The notes below the pieces were generated by a model, which did no database searches, was not told the DNA's origin, and saw nothing but the letters and a program-made list of their open reading frames with translations. A program made the translations under genes and the position numbers. 64,000 nt of DNA from JANOMH01 sp031422295 (GTDB lineage Bacteria > Pseudomonadota > Alphaproteobacteria > Rhodobacterales > Rhodobacteraceae), in the NCBI GenBank assembly GCA_031422295.1, contig JANOQM010000030.1, forward strand, positions 124,001 through 188,000, given 5' to 3'. Positions 24,032-32,200 of the stretch are shown here, one piece after another (the stretch's first letter is position 1; the number at the start of each line of letters is the position of its first letter).

Positions 24032-24760
24032 TCAGTTAAGGCCGCAGATAGCGCCCTGTTCCAGCAAAAGGGTGAGGAGGGCCGTGCTGTCCAGATGGGT
24101 CTGGTCCTGCGCCATAGCGACGCCCAGAGGGACCCCTTGCATCAGGCTTCCGACCGCCCGCGCAGCCTGCGGTCCAAGGGTGTGCAGGACCGGATCAAAA
24201 CCGGGCCGGGTGATCAAAACCGCCTCGGCCGTGCCGGTTGGTTTGGGTGCGTCGGGGGTGGTATTGGCCTGCCAGATCGCGTTGATCGGCCAATCTGACA
24301 GGATCAACCGGACTGCCGGGGCAAAGGTCAGGGTGGCGGCCGTCAGCGCGTCGGGCGACAGGGTTGCAAGGGTCGCAGGGTTGACTGGCGCGGCATCGGC
24401 GGCATGATAGGCGGCGCGAATGGCCAGTTCCAGCCGGGCGATATCGGGCAGATAGGGCAGGTGCTGGACCGGGCCAAAACGGGTCAGAAACCCCGGCATG
24501 GCCGCCCCGTAAAACATCATCAGCGGCGTCTCAGGTGGATGCGCCCGCAAGAATACGCCCGCCATGGCCCGAAAAAACGCAGGCCCAACTATCTGACGCA
24601 GCACCGGAAAACTGATTTCCAGCGCGTCCGAAAGGCCCACTGCGACATTGTTGCGGTAGACGTCAAAGCGTTTGGTGGCAGGGCCACCACCCGGGTTGAT
24701 CACCCCATCGGGTGCGGCCAGTACAGGGTCCAGCAGAGCCGCCCGGAATGCGCCGTTCAT
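24032..24760 (-). CDS. bufC: BufC-type partner protein (DUF2063)
   Basis: A 242-residue protein with the DUF2063 N-terminal helical domain: RFDVYRNNVAVGLSDALEISFPVLRQIVG, the characteristic YRNNV motif, and FFRAMAGVFLRAHPPETP. In bufferin (and methanobactin-like) biosynthesis this protein acts as the substrate-recognition partner of the DUF692 iron enzyme. It overlaps bufB by ATGA (24757-24760). The name follows family and gene order. Confidence 0.88.
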   Translation of the reverse strand: MNGAFRAALLDPVLAAPDGVINPGGGPATKRFDVYRNNVAVGLSDALEISFPVLRQIVGPAFFRAMAGVFLRAHPPETPLMMFYGAAMPGFLTRFGPVQHLPYLPDIARLELAIRAAYHAADAAPVNPATLATLSPDALTAATLTFAPAVRLILSDWPINAIWQANTTPDAPKPTGTAEAVLITRPGFDPVLHTLGPQAARAVGSLMQGVPLGVAMAQDQTHLDSTALLTLLLEQGAICGLN

Positions 24761-25641
24761 GCCGCAGCCCTGGCGGACCGGACCGCCGCCAAGGTCCGCC
24801 CGGCACGGGCCGCCTCGGCCGCCAGAACCGGCCAGTCGGGCACGTTATTGTCCCATTCAATCAGCACAGGCCGGGGGCCGCACCGGGCCAGCGTATACTC
24901 CAGCAGCGCCCAGACCGGATTGGCAACAGCCCGGCCATGGCTGTCAATCAACAGCGGCGCGCCGGTTTCGTCGGCGTCATGATCGTGGCCTCCAAGGTGA
25001 ATTTCGCCCACAGCCTGCAATGGAAAGTCGTCGATATAGGATTGGGGCGCGGTGCCCAGATTGGTGGCCGAGATGAAAACATTGTTCACATCCAGCAGCA
25101 ATCCACAGCCGGTGCGCCGGGTCAGGTCGCGCAGAAATTCCGTCTCGGACATGTCCGACGCGGCGAAGGCCAGATAGCTGGATGGGTTTTCCAGCAGCAT
25201 CTGGCGGCCCAGCACCGACTGGACCTGATCTATATGGGCTGCAACCCGGGCCAGTGTCGTGGCATTGTATGGCAGCGGCAGCAGGTCATTCAGGAATTGG
25301 TTGTCATGGGTGGACCATGCCAGATGTTCCGAGAAACTGGCCGGGTGCAGCCAGTCGAGCAGTTCTTTCAGCCGTGCCAGATGGTCGGCGTCCAATGCCG
25401 CCTCGCCCCCGATGGACAGCCCGACCCCGTGGACCGAGATCGGGAACCGTTCGGCCAGATGCCGCAGCTGCGCCAAGGGCCGCCCGCCCGCCCCCATGTA
25501 GTTCTCTGCATGGATTTCCAGCCAGCCGACCGGGGCAGTCCCAGATCCGGCATCGGCCATGATCGCACTGAAATGTTGGGGTTTATAGCCGACCCCGGGG
25601 CGTGCGGGCAGGGCGCTGCTATGGGTCGGGGCATCGATCAT
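24757..25641 (-). CDS. bufB: BufB-type multinuclear iron enzyme (DUF692)
   Basis: A 294-residue TIM-barrel DUF692 protein. Probable metal ligands lie in EIHAENYMG, SVHGVGLSIGG, FSEHLAWS, LLDVNNVFISATN, GEIHLGGHDHD and VLIEWDNNVPDW, the His/Asp/Glu pattern of the MbnB-like di-/tri-iron enzymes. Such enzymes convert cysteines of the precursor peptide into thiooxazole or related copper-binding heterocycles. Start ATG 25641 (MIDAPTHSSALPARPGVGYKP). A perfect hairpin (25665-25690) lies between bufA1 and this gene and could lower downstream expression. Confidence 0.92.
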   Translation of the reverse strand: MIDAPTHSSALPARPGVGYKPQHFSAIMADAGSGTAPVGWLEIHAENYMGAGGRPLAQLRHLAERFPISVHGVGLSIGGEAALDADHLARLKELLDWLHPASFSEHLAWSTHDNQFLNDLLPLPYNATTLARVAAHIDQVQSVLGRQMLLENPSSYLAFAASDMSETEFLRDLTRRTGCGLLLDVNNVFISATNLGTAPQSYIDDFPLQAVGEIHLGGHDHDADETGAPLLIDSHGRAVANPVWALLEYTLARCGPRPVLIEWDNNVPDWPVLAAEAARAGRTLAAVRSARAAA

Positions 25642-25664
25642 TGTGCTACCGGTGTTGGTGAAAA

Positions 25665-25690
25665 GTAAGGTGGGTTTCCACCCACCTTAC
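25665..25690. repeat. Perfect hairpin of the GTAAGGTGGGT family between bufA1 and bufB
   Basis: GTAAGGTGGGT and ACCCACCTTAC form an 11-bp perfect stem around the 4-base loop TTCC. It lies 9 bases after the bufA1 stop side and 23 bases before the bufB start. On the minus strand it may act as a transcript-stabilising or attenuating hairpin that separates abundant precursor production from enzyme production. Confidence 0.9.
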
Positions 25691-25699
25691 CAGTTGGAC

Positions 25700-26002
25700 T
25701 TAGGCAGGCAGATCGCGTTCCTGGGCTTCCAGCGCACCCATGCGGGCGGCACCATCAGCGGCGGCGGGCACTTCTATGGTCAGGCAGGTGCCGGCGGGCA
25801 CCAGTGCCCAGGCATTGCCCTGATAATCAACGACCGAGGTGCCAGCGCAGGTTGTGCCCGCACCAGCGGCGCAATCATTGGCCCCGGCCAGTGATACACC
25901 GAAACACTTTTCGTCGCCCTCGGCGGCAGCCGTGGTGGCCAGACCGGCCAAGGCTGATGCAACAGCGCCAGCGAGCATCAGCGGAGAGAGGATCTTGGAC
26001 AT
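25700..26002 (-). CDS. bufA1: BufA1-family bufferin precursor (DUF2282)
   Basis: A 100-residue exported protein: signal peptide MSKILSPLMLAGAVASALAGLATTAAA, then the four-cysteine bufferin pattern EKCFGVSLAGANDC ... TTCAG ... PAGTCLTIEV. BufA peptides are RiPP precursors whose cysteines are modified by BufB/BufC, giving copper-buffering molecules in the periplasm. ATG 26002 has an A/G-rich ribosome site (aaaaaggaaaa). It heads the operon bufA1-bufB-bufC-doxX. Copper- or stress-dependent control by an ECF sigma factor is known for relatives; no such promoter was confidently found here. Confidence 0.92.
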   Translation of the reverse strand: MSKILSPLMLAGAVASALAGLATTAAAEGDEKCFGVSLAGANDCAAGAGTTCAGTSVVDYQGNAWALVPAGTCLTIEVPAAADGAARMGALEAQERDLPA

Positions 26003-26034
26003 GGCATTTTTCCTTTTTCTAAGTTTCAAACAGC

Positions 26035-26055
26035 GTGATCAACTGATCCGATCAC
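26035..26055. promoter_or_regulatory. Inverted repeat upstream of bufA1, possible operator
   Basis: GTGATC (26035-26040) and GATCAC (26050-26055) are separated by 9 bases, 33 bases upstream of the bufA1 start. A second inverted repeat, CGTGACC (26119-26125) and GGTCACG (26147-26153), lies further upstream in the same 229-base gap. Either may be a regulator site; no family could be matched. Confidence 0.3.
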
Positions 26056-26231
26056 CTATCATAATCGTAGCGGGGTCATATGGTTTTAGGCCAGTCACAG
26101 ACCCGTGTATCGCGCGGGCGTGACCTGTAATCGCGTGATCGGTTTTGGTCACGGCAAGGCAAGCTATTGAAATCAATAGATCAGCCCACCTTTTACAAGG
26201 GCAGGTCTGTAACAATTGAAATCATCCTGCG

Positions 26232-28178
26232 TTACAAAAGATCGGGTGGTGTGGCGGCGCGGGCCAGTTCGGCCACGATGTCGGCCAGCGATGTAACACT
26301 GGTTTGCTGGTCGCCCAACCGCCGCACAGTGACTGTCCGCTGTTCCACCTCGCGCGCGCCAAGGGCGAGGATGACCGGAACCTTGCCCAGACTATGTTCG
26401 CGTACCTTGTAGTTGATCTTCTCGTTACGCATATCGGCCTCGGCCCGCACGCCCGCCTCGACCAATGCCGTGACCACTTCGGCGACATAATCATCAGCCT
26501 CTGAGGTGATCGAGGCCACCACGACCTGACGGGGCGCCAGCCAGAACGGCAGTTTGCCCGCGTGTTCCTCGATCAGAATGCCGATGAACCGCTCGAACGA
26601 CCCCAAGGTGGCACGGTGCAGCATGTAGGGCACGTGTTTCGCCCCATCCGCGCCAATATAGGCCGCCCCCAACCGCGCCGGAATGTTCTGATCCAGTTGC
26701 AATGTGCCACATTGCCAGTCACGCCCGATGGCATCAGTCAGCACAAATTCCAGCTTGGGCGCATAAAACGCGCCTTCACCCTTGTTCAGAATGTAATCAT
26801 AACCTGCGGCCTTGGTGGCATTGGTTAACGCCGCTTCCATTAGGTCCCAGCTTTCGTCCGACCCGACCCGCTTTTCGGGCCGGTCGGAAAACTTGATCTT
26901 GAACTGCGCGAACCCAAGGTCTTTGTAGATCGCCGCCAGAAATTCAATGAACCGCTTCGATTCCGCCTCGATCTGATCTTCGGTGCAAAAAATATGCGCG
27001 TCATCCTGCGTGAACCCGCGCACCCGCATGATGCCATGCAACGCGCCAGACGGTTCGTAACGGTTGCAAGACCCGAACTCGGCCATGCGCAAAGGCAAGT
27101 CGCGGTAGCTCTTTAATCCCACATTATAAATCTGCACATGGCAGGGGCAGTTCATTGGTTTCAGCGCATTAATCGTCTTTTCGCGGGCGTGTTCTTCGTC
27201 GACCTCAACGATGAACATGTTTTCCTGATAGGCCTCCCAATGGCCCGACTGTTCCCACAATTTGCGGCTGACCACTTGTGGCGTGTTGACCTCGACATAG
27301 CCGCCACGCTTTTGCTGGCGGCGCATGTAATCCTGCAAGGTGGTATAGATCGTCCAGCCATTCGGGTGCCAGAATATCTGCCCGGGGGCCTCTTCCTGCA
27401 TATGAAACAGGTCCATCTCGCGGCCCAGCTTGCGATGGTCGCGCTTGGCAGCCTCTTCCAGCCGGTGCAGATGGGCCTTAAGGTCATCGCGGTTCAGGAA
27501 AGCAGCACCATAGATGCGCTGCAGCATCGGCCGCTTTGAATCACCGCGCCAATAGGCCCCGGCAATCGACATCAGTTTGAACCCATCCGCCGGAACCTGG
27601 CCAGTGTTCTGCAAATGGGGCCCCCGGCACAGATCCTGCCAATCGCCATGCCAATACATCCTGAGCGGCTCATCACCCGGAATTCCGGCAATCAGTTCAA
27701 CCTTATAGGGCTCACCCCGCGCCTCATAAAACGCCACGGCGCGGGCGCGGTCCCAGACTTCGGTGCGTACCGGATCGCGCGCATTGATGATCTGTTTCAT
27801 CTTGGCCTCGATCAGACCCAAATCCTCGGGCGTGAACGGCACCGCGCGGTCGAAATCATAATACCAGCCGTTTTCAATCACCGGGCCGATGGTGACCTGC
27901 GTATCCGGCCAGATCCCCTGCACGGCACGGGCCATGATATGGGCAAGGTCGTGGCGGACCAATTCAAGCGCCGCAGCGCCATCCTTCATCGTATTGATCT
28001 GAATGGCACAATCGGCATTGATCGGCCAGGCCAAATCAAAATGCCTGCCATCGACCTGCGCCGAAATCGCCCGTTTGGCCAGCGATGGAGCAATGGCGGC
28101 GGCCACTTCGGCTGCAGTAATACCCGCCGCAAACTGGCGAACCGTTGAGTCAGGGAATGTCAGGGAAATCTGGGCCAT
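26232..28178 (-). CDS. thrS: Threonyl-tRNA synthetase
   Basis: A 648-residue class II synthetase with the full domain order: TGS (MAQISLTFPDSTVRQFAAG..., 1-62), the editing domain with the HxxxH site (ELVRHDLAHIMARAV) and SCRGPHLQNTGQ-type Cys/His cluster (CRGPHLQNTGQVP), the catalytic core (RMAEFGSCNRYEPSG; motif 2 VRGFTQDDAHIFC) and the anticodon-binding domain (VVVASITSEADDYVAEV...). It charges tRNA-Thr. The stop lies next to the low-complexity, AT-richer gap upstream of bufA1. Start ATG 28178. Confidence 0.97.
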   Translation of the reverse strand: MAQISLTFPDSTVRQFAAGITAAEVAAAIAPSLAKRAISAQVDGRHFDLAWPINADCAIQINTMKDGAAALELVRHDLAHIMARAVQGIWPDTQVTIGPVIENGWYYDFDRAVPFTPEDLGLIEAKMKQIINARDPVRTEVWDRARAVAFYEARGEPYKVELIAGIPGDEPLRMYWHGDWQDLCRGPHLQNTGQVPADGFKLMSIAGAYWRGDSKRPMLQRIYGAAFLNRDDLKAHLHRLEEAAKRDHRKLGREMDLFHMQEEAPGQIFWHPNGWTIYTTLQDYMRRQQKRGGYVEVNTPQVVSRKLWEQSGHWEAYQENMFIVEVDEEHAREKTINALKPMNCPCHVQIYNVGLKSYRDLPLRMAEFGSCNRYEPSGALHGIMRVRGFTQDDAHIFCTEDQIEAESKRFIEFLAAIYKDLGFAQFKIKFSDRPEKRVGSDESWDLMEAALTNATKAAGYDYILNKGEGAFYAPKLEFVLTDAIGRDWQCGTLQLDQNIPARLGAAYIGADGAKHVPYMLHRATLGSFERFIGILIEEHAGKLPFWLAPRQVVVASITSEADDYVAEVVTALVEAGVRAEADMRNEKINYKVREHSLGKVPVILALGAREVEQRTVTVRRLGDQQTSVTSLADIVAELARAATPPDLL

Positions 28179-28326
28179 GGACCGGATCCTCGTCTGTTTG
28201 GCGCCTACGCAGCGCCCGGTTGCGGGTTATGTGGCGGTGTGATGCCTGTGTGCCGCGATGCGGTCAAGTCAGCACTTGCCAAGGGCGGGCAGGGTGGCAA
28301 AGGTGTCACGCAAACTGGGGGCGGTA

Positions 28327-29067
28327 ATGCAGGTTTTGACGACGGGGCAGGGGCGGCGCATCGCCTATGCGCGGACAAACGGCATTGGGCCGGGTGTCGT
28401 ATTTCTGGGTGGCTTCCGGTCCGACATGACCGGCACCAAGGTGCTGTTCCTGCAGGATTGGGCGCAGGCGCGGGGCCGGGCCTTTGTGCGGTTCGATTAT
28501 TCTGGCCATGGTCAAAGCGGCGGGCGGTTCGAGGATGGGGCGATTGGCGACTGGGTGCAGGATGCACAGGCGGTGCTGGCGCTGACTGACGGGCCGCAGC
28601 TCCTGGTGGGGTCCAGCATGGGCGGCTGGATCGGGCTGCTGATCGCGCGGGCGATGCCAGACAAGGTGGCGGGATTGGTAACCATCGCCGCCGCCCCCGA
28701 TTTCACCGAAGATTCCATGTGGGACCGGTTTGATGCGGGCCAACGGACAGAGCTGATCCAGAACGGCGTGATTTATCTGCCCTCGGAATATGGCGATCCC
28801 TACCCGATTACCCGCCGCCTGATCGACGACGGGCGGGGGCAACTGGTCTTGCGGTCACCCCTGATGCTGCCCATGCCGGTGCGGATGTTGCAGGGGACGG
28901 CAGACCAAGATGTCGATCCGTCGGTTGCGCGGCACCTGCTGGATCACGCGACCGGGCCGGATATCCGGCTGACTTTGGTCAAAGGCGCCGATCACCGGTT
29001 TTCAACGCCGGATTGCCTCATGCTGATCAGCGCCACGGTCGATGAAGTCATCCCAAGGGCTGGTTAA
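28327..29067 (+). CDS. Alpha/beta hydrolase, ABHD10-like
   Basis: A 246-residue serine hydrolase. The nucleophile elbow GSSMGG is at 95-100 (S97). The acid is probably D193 or D195 in LQGTADQDVD, and the His is H223 in KGADHRF. GGFRSDMTGTKVLFLQDWA and FDYSGHGQSGG near the N-terminus match bacterial relatives of mitochondrial ABHD10 (depalmitoylase / acyl-glucuronide hydrolase). ATG 28327 is chosen because the upstream frame has no family resemblance; it is transcribed divergently from thrS. Substrate unknown. Confidence 0.88.
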   Translation: MQVLTTGQGRRIAYARTNGIGPGVVFLGGFRSDMTGTKVLFLQDWAQARGRAFVRFDYSGHGQSGGRFEDGAIGDWVQDAQAVLALTDGPQLLVGSSMGGWIGLLIARAMPDKVAGLVTIAAAPDFTEDSMWDRFDAGQRTELIQNGVIYLPSEYGDPYPITRRLIDDGRGQLVLRSPLMLPMPVRMLQGTADQDVDPSVARHLLDHATGPDIRLTLVKGADHRFSTPDCLMLISATVDEVIPRAG

Positions 29068-29100
29068 GGCCCAGCTTACGCTACTGCTGCCTGTGGCCCT

Positions 29101-29165
29101 TAAATATCCCCGCCGAAGGCTCCCGGACAAACCATAAAAGCCTCCGGCGGAGGTATTTTCGCAAC
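29101..29165. repeat. GGATATTT-type intergenic element, inverted pair
   Basis: A minus-strand copy (29101-29124: GAGCCTTCGGCGGGGATATTTA on that strand, read in two parts GAGCCTTCGGCGG and GGATATTTA) faces a plus-strand variant (29141-29165: CCTCCGGCGG then AGGTATTTTCGCAAC). They sit between the ABHD10-like gene and tamB, which converge here, so they may serve as a two-way transcription end. Confidence 0.65.
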
Positions 29166-29179
29166 TTCGAAATTACTCA

Positions 29180-29200
29180 GTAAGGTGGGTTTTAACCCAC
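29180..29200. repeat. GTAAGGTGGGT palindrome after tamB
   Basis: GTAAGGTGGGT, loop TTTA, ACCCAC: one copy of the palindrome, 11 bases beyond the tamB stop. It follows directly on the GGATATTT-type pair. Confidence 0.8.
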
Positions 29201-29210
29201 GCCCCCGCTG

Positions 29211-32200
29211 TCAGTAGTCCCGCTCAAAGAAAATCCCAAGTCCGGTATCGCCGTCCGAACTGACGCTGCCTTTGACCGTCAAATCGTCGGTCAGATCAAG
29301 GTTCAGGTTCACGGCTGTCGTGCCCGCGCTGATCGTAACATCAGTATAGACATTCTCGGTCAGATAGGTGCCAACCCGCAGGGCGGTATTGCCTGCGGCA
29401 TCGGATGTGATGTCGAAATCATCCACCCCAAGCCCGGTGCGGAACCCCTCGATCAGCCCGCCCCCGCCCCGCCCGGCCAAAGTGCCCACTGCGGCGGCCA
29501 GTTGCACGGCCTGCAGCGGTGAAATGGCCGATAAGTCACGCCCAAAAATCAACTGCGCCAATACTTCGTCCTGCGGCAGTTCGGGGGCCGAGGTAAAGCT
29601 GACGGTTGGCTCAGAAATCGGCCCGTCCATGATAATGCTGATCACCGTGCCGGTGCGGGCGGTGGTCCGCGCCACCAGCCGGATCACCGGGATGAAATCC
29701 CCCTCCAGCGTCGCCGACCCCTCGGTCAGATCAAACCGTTGCTGCAAGACCTCCAGCCGCCCGCGCACCAGATTGAACTGGCCCGACGGGATCACAGCCC
29801 GCGTGGTTCCACCCAGAACCACTTGTCCGCCAAGTTCCGCATCCAGCCCACGCCCCCGGATGAACACCCGCGCCGGGGCCCGGATCGTCAGGTTCAGCGG
29901 GTAGACCGGCCCAGCATTGCCCGCACCGGCCGCGCCGCCCTGATTGGTCAGTCCAGCCCTTGCCAGCGTCAGTTGCACGTCGGCAGGCGTATTGATGTGC
30001 CGCACCACCGGCAAATCGCCCAAGGCCGACACGCCGGATGATGGCACTTGCACCTCGGTCGCCCCCAGATCAATCATGCCCGCAATCACCGCCCCGCCCG
30101 CCAGTGGCCCGGTGACGCTGATCGTGCCGCTGGCTGTGGTTTCATACAGGGTCGGATCGCGTAAAACCAATTGGTCCAGCCCAACCGTCAGATCAGCCGC
30201 AAACGGCGCGGTTATGCTGACGGGGCCGGACAGCCGCAGCCCGCCCCCGCCCTCCAGCCCGCCGGACAAGTCTACGATGGCCCGTCCGCCTGACAAAGAA
30301 ACTGTCCCGGTGATTCCGCCGACCGCTTTGGACAGGACCGGATCGGTCAGCCGCGCATCTGACAGCCGCAGGGTGCCGCTCAGGCTGTTCAGCGCGGGTC
30401 GCCCCCGCAATGCCAGATCGAAATTCGCCGCTCCACTAATCCGCCGAGGTTCGAGTATTCCATTGACCAGCCCCAGCGGCGCATAGCCGCTGGCGGTCAG
30501 GTTCAGGATCCCATTGCCGCCGATCTGCCCTAAAATCACGGCATTGGTGCCACCCGGCCCATCGGCCTGTGTGTTCACCTGCCAATTGCCCGCCGCATCC
30601 CGTTGCGACATGCCTGTCACGGTCACAGGGCCGCTGAATTCCGGGGTAAACAGCCCAATATCGGTCAGGCGCGCCTCAAAACTGGCATTGCCCGCCCCAC
30701 CCCGCCCGTCCAGCCCACCCGAAACCGTCAGGTTCGGGAACCGCACCTGCAACCCTTCGACCCGCAGTCCGCCCTGATCGCCACGCAGGAACCGACCATT
30801 GACCGACCCCGCCCCGCGCAGCAGCAAGGCTGCGGTCGCATCGCCGGGGTCGATATTGCGGGTCTGCGCCGCAAGCGTCAGGTCAAACTGGTTCGTTCTG
30901 GCCCCCACTGTGCCGGTAATTCGGGCATTCAACCCACCCGACACAGGCTGACCTATCAGCGCGGAATAGGGCGAGAGATCGTCGATATTCACGGCAAGTT
31001 CGGTGACGTATTCTGCGGCCCCGGCGGCGAGGCTTGCCGTAAAGCTGCCCGTGGTCTGTGGCCCGGCCGCTGTGGCCTGCGCAGTGATGGCCCGATCTGC
31101 CCGCATCACCGCGGTTCCCTGCAGTTGCGCCGGGCCATCCAGCCCCGGCGCGATCAGCCCGATCTGGGCCAGCTTGATCTCAGCCCCGGCCTGACCGACC
31201 CCATCATTAAAACTGGCCGACCCGATCGCGGTCAGTACAGCCGTGCGCAGTGCCAGACCTTCAACGCGGAACTGCGTGGGCCCGGTCCGCGCAAGTCGGC
31301 CTTCAAAGGTGCCCTCGCCAGCAAATAACGGGTCCAGTGGCGCGAACCCCAATTCCAGATCGCGCGATTGGCCCGATAAAGTCAGGTCAAAGGTGCCAAG
31401 ATCCGCAGCAAGGATTCCTGTCAGCCCCACAGTAGCCCCGCCGCCCAATGGGCGTCCGGCAAGGGCGCTGAACCGGTTCAGATCACGCAGATCGGCAAAG
31501 ACTTCGGCGTTAATTGGTGCCCCGGCGGGCTGCGACAGCGTGACGATCATAACGGCCCCCATCACGGACCCATTCAGGTCGGCCAATAACGCACCGTCCG
31601 CCGCCCGGTTAGCGCTGCCCGATACCTCGACAGGCCCGGTGAGGCCCGGTATCGAAACGGCGGCGTCCCTCACCCGCAAGTCAACCGTGCTGCTGATTGC
31701 CCCATCCGACAGCTGCACAGCGCCCGTGGCCGTTAGCGCTGTTGTGCTGACTGACAGGCTGTCCAGCGACAGTTCGTTTAACCCGGTGCCGGCAATCTGG
31801 CCTACAATCGTTCCTGTGCCAGCCAAAAGCGGGTCCAGTTGCGCTATGCCAAGTCCCAAATCCTGTGTCGTTCCAGTGATCGTCAGATCAATCAGGGCTG
31901 GGTCTGACGCAATCGTGCCGGTCATCCCGACATTCATCGAACCTGCCAGTGGCCGTCCGGTCAAGTCGGAAAAATCGGCCAGATCGGGCAGGGCCGCAAA
32001 TATTTCGACGCTGAAAGGCGCGTTTTCCAAAGCGGGTGGGCGCGAGACTGAAATGACCGTCTGTCCGCCCGGCAAGGTCGCGTCCAGATCGGCGGCAATC
32101 GCGCCATTCGGGTCCCGATATGCCTTGCCAATCAGCGTAGCAGGACCGGACAGGCCGGGTAGGGCTGCGCCAATGTCGGTCACCGTCAGATCAAATGTCG

